NCBI GenBank assembly: GCA_964517345.1
Contig: CAZFBZ010000018.1
Span: forward strand, 1 to 26,807
Direction: 5' to 3'
DNA: 26,807 nt
DNA from: DAISLF01 sp964517345
GTDB lineage: Bacteria; Patescibacteriota; Gracilibacteria; Peribacterales; Peribacteraceae
Shown: positions 19,899-26,807 of the stretch, piece by piece
Layout of the letters: each line of letters opens with the position of its first letter
How positions within the stretch are numbered: position 1 is the first letter of the stretch
Notes under the pieces: generated by a model
Database searches by the model: none
Told to the model about the DNA's origin: nothing
The model's input: only the letters and a program-made list of their open reading frames with translations
Position numbers and translations under genes: made by a program

Positions 19899-21131
19899 AT
19901 GGCTGACATTGTTGTCTCACAGCCTGGCCCCGACGCGAAGAAACTCCCCAAAGCGGGGCTTTTTCACAGGCTGATACGTGAGATAACGGCACTCCTCTTC
20001 TGGACGTATCTTCTTCTGAAGCTCTTTGTGTTCGATGTGGATGTCTATCTGATGAGCACCTACTTGCCTGAGTACGCCTGGCTGCTGAAGTTCAAATTTT
20101 TCCTGATCATCGGACTCATCGCTGCTTTCTGGCTTTTCACAAAAAGCCGTTTCGTATTGATCTGGTTTCTGTATGTCACGCTCTACCCCCTCGTCATCGT
20201 CTGCTGGAAGATCCCTCTCTTCGTTCTGAAACAACGAAGCTGGGTTCTGGCTTTTGCGATCATCAACGGTGTTGTGTCGTTCTTTCGATCCATCAAGTAT
20301 AAGTTCATCTCGGCCACGCTTTTCTTGCTTGCTGCGGTAATTGTCTTGGTGGTTCCTGAAAAAATTTCTTTGTGGGTGGCGATCACCGTCATCTTCGGTC
20401 TGTTATGTGCAGCCTATATCCGCAGTATTCTCTTTATCTTTAGACCGTCAGCGTTGTACGAGATCCACGCTAAAGCAGTGGCAGGATTGATAGACGCAGG
20501 GAAGAATTCCTATTCCCTGGAGAAAGAGATCAAGGGTATGGCGGTAGCACAGCTTTCCGATAAGCAACTGGAAAAGTGGGTTTCTGGTTTGCAATTCGCG
20601 ATCCTCTACAATCGCGGCTGCTATTTCGTTTCCAAGAAGCTACGCGACTACCAGAACAGCAAGTTTAGTTTCATGTCTTACCTGGTGAACTTGTTCTTCA
20701 TCATAGTCGCGACGATTTTTGCCTTTGCTCTGATCAACTACGGGCTTTATAAAATCAACAACACGTACTTCGACGTTACCAGGTCCGGCTTCTTCTATTT
20801 CTTCTCCTACAGCTTCAGCACCTTCACGTTCAGCGGGATATCTGAGATTGCTGCCGTGACCCCGGTCAGTCAACTTTCTCAGATGATTGAGAAATTCTTC
20901 GCTCTGTTCGTCGGTTTCATCTTCGTGAGCCATCTCTTCTCTATAAGAAGCGATCGCTATGCCAATGAAATGGGAGAGGTGATCGCTGTCATCAAAAAGC
21001 GCGGCGATGATATGGGAGCTTTTATTGAAGACGAATATAAGCTTACCTTCGAGGAGGCCATGAAAGAATTGGAACGGCTGAAGGGCAACATGTTGAATTT
21101 CATCTATCTACTCTCGAAGGGTATTGAGTGA
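19899..21131 (+). CDS. Polytopic membrane protein with a potassium-channel-like pore region and non-canonical filter
   Basis: The 410-aa protein has about six hydrophobic helices in its first 180 residues, a cytoplasmic charged stretch (about 185-255), a helix at about 258-281, a short pore-loop-like segment, a final helix (about 325-345) and a soluble charged tail ending near LLSKGIE. The last two helices and loop look like a two-helix ion-channel domain. In the pore loop, SFSTFTFSGISEI (305-317) aligns with the SFTTLTTVGYGDI pattern of K+ channels, but the TVGYG filter reads FSGIS. It may conduct something else or be a sensor (inference). The start ATG follows TAATTT by 8 nt. The base composition is AT-rich compared with neighbours. 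It is 36 nt upstream of a small lipoprotein gene. Confidence 0.75.
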   Translation: MADIVVSQPGPDAKKLPKAGLFHRLIREITALLFWTYLLLKLFVFDVDVYLMSTYLPEYAWLLKFKFFLIIGLIAAFWLFTKSRFVLIWFLYVTLYPLVIVCWKIPLFVLKQRSWVLAFAIINGVVSFFRSIKYKFISATLFLLAAVIVLVVPEKISLWVAITVIFGLLCAAYIRSILFIFRPSALYEIHAKAVAGLIDAGKNSYSLEKEIKGMAVAQLSDKQLEKWVSGLQFAILYNRGCYFVSKKLRDYQNSKFSFMSYLVNLFFIIVATIFAFALINYGLYKINNTYFDVTRSGFFYFFSYSFSTFTFSGISEIAAVTPVSQLSQMIEKFFALFVGFIFVSHLFSIRSDRYANEMGEVIAVIKKRGDDMGAFIEDEYKLTFEEAMKELERLKGNMLNFIYLLSKGIE

Positions 21132-21167
21132 AAGTTCAAAATCGTTTATCAGAGCTATATTGCATAA

Positions 21168-21515
21168 ATGAACAGCAAAGCGAATACTTTCATTATGCTC
21201 CGTCTACTTTCCACTATCGTACTTGGCATAACTCTTACTGGCTGTACCGCAGTATCAAACACTCAGAAAGTACCCACGCCACAGGCGAAGACTTATGACA
21301 TAGATGTTTCCTGTAATAATGTTGCGGGCAATGCCTTCGAGATATGCGATCCTCTTCAGAAGGATGAGTGTGATGAAACAACTACGATATATAGCTGCTA
21401 CTACGGGAGTTCTTTTCACATCAAGTGTGATAAGGCGACTGTTCAAGTTATAGGGAATATATATTCATGTACTACACATGACGGTAAAAGCGTCCGAATT
21501 ACTGTTACCAATTGA
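21168..21515 (+). CDS. Small cysteine-containing lipoprotein
   Basis: The 115-aa protein has a lipoprotein signal with lipobox LTGC (residues 23-26; LSTIVLGITLTGC), then a short spacer and a globular part of about 85 residues with seven further cysteines (for example YSCYYGSSFHIKCDK). These suggest disulfide bonds outside the cell. The first ATG is preferred because TATATT lies 6 nt before it (21156-21161). It sits behind the channel-like gene and may act with it. AT-rich codons point to a foreign origin. No family recognised. Confidence 0.7.
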   Translation: MNSKANTFIMLRLLSTIVLGITLTGCTAVSNTQKVPTPQAKTYDIDVSCNNVAGNAFEICDPLQKDECDETTTIYSCYYGSSFHIKCDKATVQVIGNIYSCTTHDGKSVRITVTN

Positions 21516-21526
21516 GTTCCAAATCG
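21514..21526 (+). repeat. GAGTTCCAAATC repeat, copy 3
   Basis: The core overlaps the stop codon of the small lipoprotein gene, so copies 2 and 3 bracket the two-gene cargo. Confidence 0.5.
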
Positions 21527-21683
21527 TTCCCCACAGCTCATTGACTGAGTCTCGATTACAAGATCAGGCCATCATTTTTCGCTGTTTGACTGTTGAGGAT
21601 CATTATCAGGCAATCGAGTGAAAATTTCAGCTCTGCGAACTTTCTCGCCAGTTCGAGCGGATCTAGTGTCAGTTCAAAAACTT

Positions 21684-21701
21684 TCCCCTCAGCTCCACCA
21701 T
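21684..21701 (+). repeat. Possible right attachment repeat (copy of tRNA-Ala 3' end)
   Basis: TCCCCTCAGCTCCACCAT, identical to 19653-19670, but preceded by unrelated sequence, so it is only the tRNA tail and not a gene. Confidence 0.6.
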
Positions 21702-21755
21702 TCGACTCGACCTTCGACAGGCTCAGGGTTCGGGCCACGTTGCCGATGTCGAATG
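21699..21755. repeat. Hairpin repeat, variant of the TGAGCGTAGTCGAA family
   Basis: An 8-bp CATTCGAC/GTCGAATG stem encloses CCTTCGACAGGCTCAGGG (21711-21728), a variant of the reverse complement of the loop word at 92-105 and 9796-9809. It overlaps the end of the tRNA-tail copy. Confidence 0.55.
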
Positions 21756-21771
21756 ACCCTGTATCTGCCGC

Positions 21772-21804
21772 AAAAAAACCCCGCACCAGTTGGCACGGGG
21801 CTTT
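21772..21804 (-). terminator. Intrinsic terminator of the Cys-repeat protein gene
   Basis: On the minus strand, a GCCCCGTGCCA/TGGTGCGGGG stem with one mismatch is followed by seven T, 14 nt past the stop at 21819. Confidence 0.8.
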
Positions 21805-21818
21805 GAGGAGACCGGGAA

Positions 21819-22715
21819 TCAGAGTTTCTTGCACTCGCGCGTCACCGTGCCGTCATTGCACTTCTTGATGATGCAGCTGCCGATGCGCTGCGTCTCGCAT
21901 CGCAGACCTGTCGTGTTGGGCGTGGAGGACGATGACGAGGATGGGCACTCGCGCTTGACCTGATCGCCGCAGGTGACGATCACGCAGCCCGTGGCTTCGT
22001 CTTTCTTGCGGGTGCAGTTGTTGGCCTGGACGGGCGGACGCACGCCGCCCTCGCACAGACACACGTTGTAGGAGGTGCCGTCACTGCATGCCACCTTGCA
22101 GCCAGTCTTGCGGCAGTCCACTGGTCCGGAACTCGTGGAGGTGGATGTCGACGTGGAACTCGCCTGGTCGCCGCAGCGCTCCAGGTACATCAGCTTCAGT
22201 TTGGCGTAGTCGGGGGAATCGGGTGTCAGTTTGCCCAGCTTGATCCGCAGTTCCATGCAGGCGGAGAGCGGTGTGCTGTTGTCACATTTCAGCCACAGAC
22301 AGCGATTGGCGTCGCGGCCCTCGATGATTTTGCCGGTGCACGAGGCTTTCACTTTTGCATTCTGTGCATCAGCTTCTCTGCAGGGGTTCTCGGTGGTCTG
22401 TGTGACTGCATCACACTTGAGCCAGAGGCACTTGTTCGCGTCCCAGCTTTGCACGATGGTGCCGGCGCATGAGGCTTTGACCCGCGCATTGTTCACGTCG
22501 GCATCTGCGCAGAGATTGGTTTCGCTCGGGGCGCACTTGAGCCACACGCACCGGTTGGCGTCGCGGCTCTCGATGATCTGGCCTGTGCACGAGGCTTTGA
22601 CGCGCGCGTTGTTCGTGTCGGCGTCTTTACAGGTGGTTTCGGTCTGGGCGCTGACGAGGCTGACCGCCAGCAGAAGCGGCAGCGCGGCGGCTGCCAGCAG
22701 GGAACGGGCTTTCAT
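21819..22715 (-). CDS. Secreted protein with three tandem cysteine-rich repeats
   Basis: The 298-aa protein has a cleavable signal peptide (MKARSLLAAAALPLLLAVSL, likely cut after VSA). Three tandem units follow, each with spacing C-x13-C-x12-C-x4-C: C29/43/56/61, C69/83/96/101 and C112/126/139/144, built around NNARVKASCTGxIIESRDAN and RCxWLKC. Then comes a helical segment, a Ser/Thr linker (about 190-200) and a second Cys-rich half that resembles short extracellular modules (CKVACSDGTSYNVCLC). Twelve evenly spaced cysteines imply one or two disulfides per unit. It is exported and free or loosely held. Leader DNA has CTCTTTCCCCT and no Shine-Dalgarno. No family recognised. Confidence 0.85.
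   Translation of the reverse strand: MKARSLLAAAALPLLLAVSLVSAQTETTCKDADTNNARVKASCTGQIIESRDANRCVWLKCAPSETNLCADADVNNARVKASCAGTIVQSWDANKCLWLKCDAVTQTTENPCREADAQNAKVKASCTGKIIEGRDANRCLWLKCDNSTPLSACMELRIKLGKLTPDSPDYAKLKLMYLERCGDQASSTSTSTSTSSGPVDCRKTGCKVACSDGTSYNVCLCEGGVRPPVQANNCTRKKDEATGCVIVTCGDQVKRECPSSSSSSTPNTTGLRCETQRIGSCIIKKCNDGTVTRECKKL
22284..22631 (-). repeat. Three tandem coding repeats of the Cys-rich unit
   Basis: Units at 22533-22631, 22413-22511 and 22284-22382, each 33 codons from first to last cysteine, separated by 7 and 10 codons. They are very similar at DNA level in the RVKASC and WLKC segments, so recent duplication is likely. Confidence 0.8.
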
Positions 22716-22796
22716 GCAAAAATGAGGGGAAAGAGCCCCTGCATGATGCTCCGGCCCGCGCTGAAATCAATTGCGGGCGTTCGTGACGAGGGTCGA

Positions 22797-23051
22797 TCAG
22801 AACTGCGTCACCGGCACGTTCGCCCCCGGGATGATGTTCTTCACCGGCGAGAAGAGCACGTCGGTCGTGCCCGTGAGCCACGCCACGCACCACAGGAAGA
22901 AGAAGATCGAGAGGATGATGATCAGGTTGTAGATGCCGCCGATTTTCTTCATCCACTCGCCTTCGCCGATCAAATCACCCAGCTTCTCACGGTACTTCAT
23001 CATCGAAAGCGACAAGACCATGCCCAAGATGCTGAGGACGATTCTGGTCAT
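22797..23051 (-). CDS. Small membrane protein of unknown function
   Basis: The 84-aa protein has a short N-terminal hydrophobic stretch (MTRIVLSILGMVLSLSMM), a basic and acidic middle (KYREKLGDLIGEGEWMKKIG) and a strong transmembrane helix (NLIIILSIFFFLWCVAWLTG), then a tail. It starts 7 nt after the trxA stop, so the two are almost surely co-transcribed. No family is recognised. The compact trxA linkage may reflect only shared transcription. Confidence 0.75.
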   Translation of the reverse strand: MTRIVLSILGMVLSLSMMKYREKLGDLIGEGEWMKKIGGIYNLIIILSIFFFLWCVAWLTGTTDVLFSPVKNIIPGANVPVTQF

Positions 23052-23058
23052 GGGATGA

Positions 23059-23379
23059 TCAGGCGATGGCGGCGTCGATCTCGCGCTTCATGTCCTCCTT
23101 GGACTTGGCGCCGACCAGCGTCTTCACGGGCTCTCCGCCCTTGAAGATGATGAACGTGGGAATGCTCATCACGCTGAATTTTCCCGGGATGTCGTTGTTC
23201 TCGTCGACGTTCATCTTGGTGAACGTGACCTTGCCCTGGTACTCCGCGCCGAGCTCCTCAAAGATGGGGATCATCGCCTTGCACGGACCGCACCACGGAG
23301 CCCAAAAATCGACGACGACGGGGAGGGCGGACTTGAGGACTTCCTTCTCGAAGTCGGCATCCATGATGACTTTGACCAT
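23059..23379 (-). CDS. trxA: Thioredoxin
   Basis: The 106-aa disulfide reductase has the active site WAPWCGPCK, the cis-proline in SIPTF, and the canonical thioredoxin length and fold order (PVVVDFWAPWCGPC early, FIIFKGGEPV late). The ATG at 23379 is chosen because the longer in-frame version would start upstream of the promoter's likely start and adds non-family residues. It has its own promoter (23405-23433) in the pgi-trxA spacer and a leader of about 20 nt containing TTTCCCCTATCACCAC instead of a Shine-Dalgarno. It is followed by the 84-aa membrane protein. Confidence 0.96.
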   Translation of the reverse strand: MVKVIMDADFEKEVLKSALPVVVDFWAPWCGPCKAMIPIFEELGAEYQGKVTFTKMNVDENNDIPGKFSVMSIPTFIIFKGGEPVKTLVGAKSKEDMKREIDAAIA

Positions 23380-23404
23380 GTGGTGATAGGGGAAAGACAC
23401 TGTC

Positions 23405-23433
23405 AGTATACGCCCGGCGAAGAGTGGCGCCAA
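23405..23433 (-). promoter_or_regulatory. Promoter of trxA
   Basis: Minus strand: TTGGCG (23428-23433), 17-nt spacer, TATACT (23405-23410). Predicted start is near 23398. Confidence 0.75.
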
Positions 23434-23449
23434 CGTTGCCGCGCGGATC

Positions 23450-24733
23450 TCAATCCTCGCGTCCGCGCGTGAGAATCTCGCGCGTGATCTGTTTGCCGAT
23501 CTCCACTGCCGGCTGGCCGTAGGGGTCGATGCGGTAGAGCTTGCCGAGCAACACGACTTCGGCGAGGAACAGGTAGAACAGCTGTCCCAGATGGTTGCTG
23601 TCGAGGCGGGTGAGCGAGATGGTGACGTGCGGGCGCTTGACGCTCGTGAGGGCCTGGCTGGTGCCCTCGTAGCAGGCGTCGAGGAGCTGGCCGAAGGTCT
23701 TGCCTGCGATGTAGCGAAACTGGTCGTCCATGTCCTCGGGGACCGTCAGGCGGGGTTTCTCCTGCTCCGTGATGAAGATGTGCCACGCTTTGCGCGGGCC
23801 GGCCATCCACTGCTGCAGGAGCGAGTGCTGGTCCTGCGTGCCCATGGCCGCAAGCGGGATAGGATTACTGGTTTCCTTCTTGCCGAGGCTCTCGGCGATC
23901 AGCTGCTGGTTCCAGCGTGCGATGGACCGCATGCGCATGCCGTAAGGCATGATGATGCGCACCGGATAGCCGCGCTTCGTATCCAGCAGATACTGGACGC
24001 TCGCGAGGAGCGCCGCGGGGTTCTCGTCCAGCTGGGTTTTTTGACACTGCGTGTCGATCTCCTTGGCACCGCGCACGAACGCCGCGAGGTCGCCGTCCAA
24101 AAGCGCGAGGGCGAGCAGGCCGACGGGAGTGAATATCGAGTACCGGCCGCCGACGTCCGCTGGGAGCGGCAGCATCGAGATTTTGTTCTCCAGACAGAAA
24201 TCGTGCAGGTAGCCCTTGTCCGGGTCCGTGATGGCGATGACGCGCTCGGACGGGATCATCTTGCGCTGGCGCTTGAGCTGGTCGTAGCAGAGGAAAAACG
24301 CGCTCATCGTCTCCAGCGTCTCGCCCGATTTGCTTACCACCACGACAAGGGCGTTCTTCCAGTCGATCATTTCCATGTACGAGAGCAGCACGGCAGGATC
24401 GATGGTGTCGATCAGGACGAACTCCACGGACTGCGGGCTCTCGAACACCTCCTGGATCACCTGCGGGCCGAGGCCGGAGCCGCCGATGCCCACCCACACC
24501 ACCGTGCGGATGCCTTTGCCCTTTACGCGCATCGCCGTCTCGCGGACGCGCTGGACCATCTGCTTGTCGTAGGGGTTCATGGACCAGCCGTGCTGCCCCT
24601 TGGAGCGTTCCTTCAGCCAGTCCTCGATGTAGCGTTTCATGGACGTGCGCAGCGCCGCGAATTCCTGGTCGGGAATTCCCATGGAAGGCGTGATGGCCTT
24701 GGCGAGCGCGGCGGAGACGTCGAGGTGCAGCAG
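23450..24733 (-). CDS. pgi: Glucose-6-phosphate isomerase
   Basis: Interconverts glucose-6-phosphate and fructose-6-phosphate. Family landmarks are present: VGIGGSGLGPQVI, the sugar-phosphate-binding VVVSKSGETLETM, and VGGRYSIFTPVGLL. At the C-terminal end are the QDQHSLLQQWMAGP segment and a Lys-rich YxFFE-type region. Homology starts upstream of the first in-frame ATG (24682): the stretch LLHLDVSAALAKAI aligns with the typical N-terminus, and no ATG, GTG or TTG occurs between the ruvA stop and it. I place the start at a CTG (24731-24733), 5 nt after the ruvA stop, giving 427 aa; the alternative ATG gives 410 aa. It is probably translated by coupling to ruvA. Confidence 0.9.
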   Translation of the reverse strand: MLHLDVSAALAKAITPSMGIPDQEFAALRTSMKRYIEDWLKERSKGQHGWSMNPYDKQMVQRVRETAMRVKGKGIRTVVWVGIGGSGLGPQVIQEVFESPQSVEFVLIDTIDPAVLLSYMEMIDWKNALVVVVSKSGETLETMSAFFLCYDQLKRQRKMIPSERVIAITDPDKGYLHDFCLENKISMLPLPADVGGRYSIFTPVGLLALALLDGDLAAFVRGAKEIDTQCQKTQLDENPAALLASVQYLLDTKRGYPVRIIMPYGMRMRSIARWNQQLIAESLGKKETSNPIPLAAMGTQDQHSLLQQWMAGPRKAWHIFITEQEKPRLTVPEDMDDQFRYIAGKTFGQLLDACYEGTSQALTSVKRPHVTISLTRLDSNHLGQLFYLFLAEVVLLGKLYRIDPYGQPAVEIGKQITREILTRGRED

Positions 24734-24738
24734 GGGGC

Positions 24739-25317
24739 TTAGAGGGAGCGGAGCGCGGCGGTGACGCGGTCTTCGGTGGAGCGCAGATCGGCGGGCAGAT
24801 CCTTGAGCGCACGGATCGCCGTAGCCGCATCGTAGCCGAGCGCGGTGAGGGCGGCGATGGCGTCCTGATCGAATTCTCCGCGCGTCGCGCCGGGCGAAGC
24901 GGCCGAGAAGATATCGGGCTTCCGCTCCGAGAGCGAGCGTAATTCCAGGATGAGCTTTTCGGCCGTTTTTTTGCCGACGCCTTTGACGTTCTGCAGCAGC
25001 GCCGGATCGTCTTCGCGCATCGCCTGCGTGAGGAGCGAGCGGGGGACGGCGCACAGTTCCAGGCCCAATTTCGGACCGATGCCTGCGAGCTTGAGCAATT
25101 CTTCGAAGAGGGTGCGGCCCGCGCGGTCGGAGAATCCGTACAGTTCAAAACGATCTTCGCGGACGTAGGTGGATACCCAGAGCATTGCCTGCATCGCCTC
25201 GGGCAGCGTGTCCCATACGTCGAGTGGCACGCTCACCCGGTAGCCGACTCCCGCCACGTCCACCGTCACCTCTCCCGGATCCAGCTTGTGAATGGTTCCG
25301 CGCAAGTGGGCGATCAT
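24739..25317 (-). CDS. ruvA: Holliday junction branch migration protein RuvA
   Basis: RuvA binds four-way junctions as a tetramer and loads the RuvB motor. The 192-aa protein has domain I beginning MIAHLRGTIHKLDPGEVTVD, the OB-like barrel, domain II with two helix-hairpin-helix motifs (AGIGPKLGLELC and VKGVGKKTAEKLILEL), a linker, and a C-terminal domain III (DAIAALTALGYDAATAIRAL) that contacts RuvB. Length is typical. The ATG lies 4 nt from the N-run, so promoter and upstream neighbour are hidden. It is followed at once by pgi. Confidence 0.96.
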   Translation of the reverse strand: MIAHLRGTIHKLDPGEVTVDVAGVGYRVSVPLDVWDTLPEAMQAMLWVSTYVREDRFELYGFSDRAGRTLFEELLKLAGIGPKLGLELCAVPRSLLTQAMREDDPALLQNVKGVGKKTAEKLILELRSLSERKPDIFSAASPGATRGEFDQDAIAALTALGYDAATAIRALKDLPADLRSTEDRVTAALRSL

Positions 25318-25321
25318 AGGC

Positions 25322-25421
25322 NNNNNNNNNNNNNNNNNNNNNNNNNNNNNNNNNNNNNNNNNNNNNNNNNNNNNNNNNNNNNNNNNNNNNNNNNNNNNNN
25401 NNNNNNNNNNNNNNNNNNNNN
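25322..25421. other. Assembly gap (100 N)
   Basis: Exactly 100 undetermined bases, a scaffold filler of unknown true length, between ruvA and the M23 peptidase gene. Confidence 0.99.
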
Positions 25422-25430
25422 GTTTTCCGC

Positions 25431-25436
25431 TATAAT
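25431..25436 (+). promoter_or_regulatory. Consensus -10 box of the M23 peptidase gene
   Basis: TATAAT, ending 8 nt before the ATG at 25445. Any -35 box would lie in or at the edge of the N-run. The intervening GAGAAGAA is purine-rich, but it is too close to the start site to act as a Shine-Dalgarno if transcription starts where expected. Confidence 0.65.
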
Positions 25437-25444
25437 GAGAAGAA

Positions 25445-26734
25445 ATGCGCACATCAAACAGATATCTCATCGTCGTCAGCATGCTCATGGCGATCGTGCC
25501 TCTCGGCGGCATGACCGCGATGCTCGCGAACCGCGATGAGGTCCGTCAGCAATTTGAGGAGGCACTCGATCAGGCGAAGGACGGTTATCGACAGACCGCC
25601 AACGTTGCCGCGGTTCAGCGCGTGAATCAGCGTCGGCTGGATGCGGCGGGAGAGCGCATGATGGAACTCGCCAAGCGCGAGCGCGAGATCCGTCTGCGCA
25701 TGCGGGCGATCCTCGACACGACCGCGAATCTCCAGAACCGGTCGGACTCGCTGCTGGCCTCAGGCGAACGCATGCGCTTCCAGCTGGATACCCAGAAGAA
25801 CAAAGTCGCCGCTTTTGCCCGATCGCTCTATGTGCGCTCGCTCTCGGATGACACCGGCCCCGAGGCCGGGCGTCTGCTCGTGCGGCGCCTGCTCGGCTCG
25901 TCGCTGGGCACCACAGTAGATGAAGATCTGCGCGCGGACGCGCTCATCACAATACAGCGCCAGGTGATCGCCGGCATGCTGCAGGCACGCGACGCGAGTG
26001 CGCTGCTGCGCGGCAAGCTCCACGCCGCGGCAGGGGATCTGGGCGAGGAGATCAATGCCCTCGCCGAAGAACGCGAAGAGGTGCTGGAGGAATACGCCGA
26101 TGTCGTGCGCGATCATGACGCCGCCACCCGGAATATCTCGCTGAGCGCCGCCCAACTCGCCGCCGTCCAGCGCGAGACCCGCCAGGTGCAGGCACAGGTG
26201 CTGCGCATGCAGTCCGAGATGGCCCAGATCGACGCTCGTCTGCGCAGCCAGGCCGAACGCGAGCTGATCCAGAAAGGCCTGCGCGAAGCACGCCCCGGCC
26301 GGTACAAGGAGGCGCTTCCGACAGGTCCCGACGGATTCACCTGGCCCGCCCGCGGACCGATCTCCGCCGGATTCCACGACAGTCCGTACCTCAAATACTT
26401 CGGCGTCCCACATCAGGGAGTGGATATCGTCGTCGGGTTCGGCACGCCCGTCGTTTCCGTCGCCGATGGCATCGTCTTCCTCGCCCGCGACGGCGGTGAA
26501 CGTGGCTACTCGTACATCCTCATCGGACACCGCGACGGCTATGCCACGCTCTACGGCCACCTGAGCTCTTTCGCCGTCTCCACGGGCCAGCAGGTCGCGC
26601 AGGGGCAGGTGATCGGCTACAGCGGCGGCACGCCCGGCACGCACGGCGCCGGTCCGATGACCACCGGAGCGCACCTGCATTTCGAAGTCCTCAAGGGGGG
26701 AGTGCACATTAACCCGCGCACGGTCCTGCCCTGA
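25445..26734 (+). CDS. M23-family peptidoglycan endopeptidase with coiled-coil N-terminal domain
   Basis: The 429-aa protein has an N-terminal hydrophobic signal or anchor (about 7-27), a long coiled-coil region (about 30-270), and a C-terminal LytM/M23 domain (about 295-425). The zinc site is complete: H-x-x-x-D in PHQGVDIV and HLHFE, with YGHLS between. The layout is that of EnvC/murein hydrolase activator-like proteins that act in cell division or wall remodelling; because the catalytic residues are intact it could also cut peptide cross-links itself. The start is set by the -10 box 8 nt upstream. It converges with a minus-strand gene 3 nt after its stop. Confidence 0.93.
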   Translation: MRTSNRYLIVVSMLMAIVPLGGMTAMLANRDEVRQQFEEALDQAKDGYRQTANVAAVQRVNQRRLDAAGERMMELAKREREIRLRMRAILDTTANLQNRSDSLLASGERMRFQLDTQKNKVAAFARSLYVRSLSDDTGPEAGRLLVRRLLGSSLGTTVDEDLRADALITIQRQVIAGMLQARDASALLRGKLHAAAGDLGEEINALAEEREEVLEEYADVVRDHDAATRNISLSAAQLAAVQRETRQVQAQVLRMQSEMAQIDARLRSQAERELIQKGLREARPGRYKEALPTGPDGFTWPARGPISAGFHDSPYLKYFGVPHQGVDIVVGFGTPVVSVADGIVFLARDGGERGYSYILIGHRDGYATLYGHLSSFAVSTGQQVAQGQVIGYSGGTPGTHGAGPMTTGAHLHFEVLKGGVHINPRTVLP

Positions 26735-26737
26735 GCG

Positions 26738-26806
26738 TCACTCGCTCTTGAGCGCCTCGAACATGTGTCCGGTGATGAAAGCAATGGCGTCTTCGTCGGA
26801 CAGTTC
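26738..26806 (-). CDS. C-terminal end of an unidentified protein (partial)
   Basis: The minus-strand frame ends ELSDEDAIAFITGHMFEALK plus two residues and a TGA (26738-26740). Twenty-two residues in a helical, charged style. It is convergent with the M23 gene with only 3 nt between stops. Too short for a family call. Confidence 0.5.
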   Translation of the reverse strand, partial: ELSDEDAIAFITGHMFEALKSE

Positions 26807-26807
26807 C

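Larger units (their letters stand above)
19671..21701. mobile_element. Putative integrated segment behind tRNA-Ala, no integrase seen
   Basis: About 2 kb between the tRNA-Ala 3' end and an exact 18-bp copy of it. The segment is visibly more AT-rich than the flanking GC-rich genes, carries a channel-like membrane protein and a small lipoprotein, and contains three copies of a 12-nt repeat (GAGTTCCAAATC). No integrase, transposase or replication gene is present, so it would be a decayed or non-autonomous island. The inference rests on the direct repeat plus composition. Confidence 0.45.

Overview
The window looks like a chromosomal piece of a GC-rich candidate-phyla-radiation (Patescibacteria) bacterium, most likely near Peribacteria/Peregrinibacteria. 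This is inferred from small CPR-style proteins (a four-CxxC zinc ribbon and a 202-aa protein that resembles a CPR-conserved family from memory), from short intergenic spaces, and from TGA used as an ordinary stop in many genes, which argues against the Gracilibacteria/Absconditabacteria code. Two runs of exactly 100 N (19396-19495, 25322-25421) show that this is a scaffold of three contigs, so order across the gaps is provisional.

Layout. 1-1970: start of an acyltransferase-like membrane protein, a zinc-ribbon protein, and the rplJ-rplL operon with its own promoter and an L10-type autoregulatory leader, all on the minus strand. 2032-4449: dtd and a RelA/SpoT-type ppGpp synthetase on the plus strand. 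4454-8148: a minus-strand cluster (membrane-anchored unknown, secF, trigger factor). 8149-8908: a long non-coding stretch with a good plus-strand promoter, strong hairpins and a terminator, which is a candidate structured RNA. 8909-9766: an ECF-sigma-like protein and a CPXCG Cys-rich protein. 9784-10074: dispersed hairpin repeats and two perfect 30-bp palindromes. 10094-15550: a minus-strand cluster of a surface protein with Ig-like and fibronectin domains, a PfkB sugar kinase, a CPR-type hypothetical and a membrane-anchored TPR protein. 15698-17338: a lipoprotein, tRNA-Cys, a 42-aa membrane peptide and an anchored 180-aa protein. 17470-19395: two tandem purP-like genes, a purine enzyme family best known from archaea; the second is cut by a gap and carries an AT-rich internal patch. 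19496-21701: tRNA-Ala followed by an AT-richer segment with a channel-like membrane protein and a small lipoprotein, closed by an 18-bp copy of the tRNA 3' end. 21819-25317: a secreted Cys-repeat protein, a small membrane protein, trxA, pgi and ruvA. 25445-26806: an M23 peptidoglycan peptidase and the tail of a convergent gene.

The clearest genome-wide signal is in gene starts. About eleven genes have a -10-like TAnnnT box only 6-10 nt before the ATG and no Shine-Dalgarno, so they are probably leaderless. Genes with a longer leader usually carry a pyrimidine-rich, often CCCC-containing, tract instead of GGAGG. The most unusual loci are the tRNA-Ala-bounded segment with its non-canonical channel, the tandem purP pair with its compositional patch, the candidate RNA at 8446-8900, and the dispersed hairpin and palindrome repeats.
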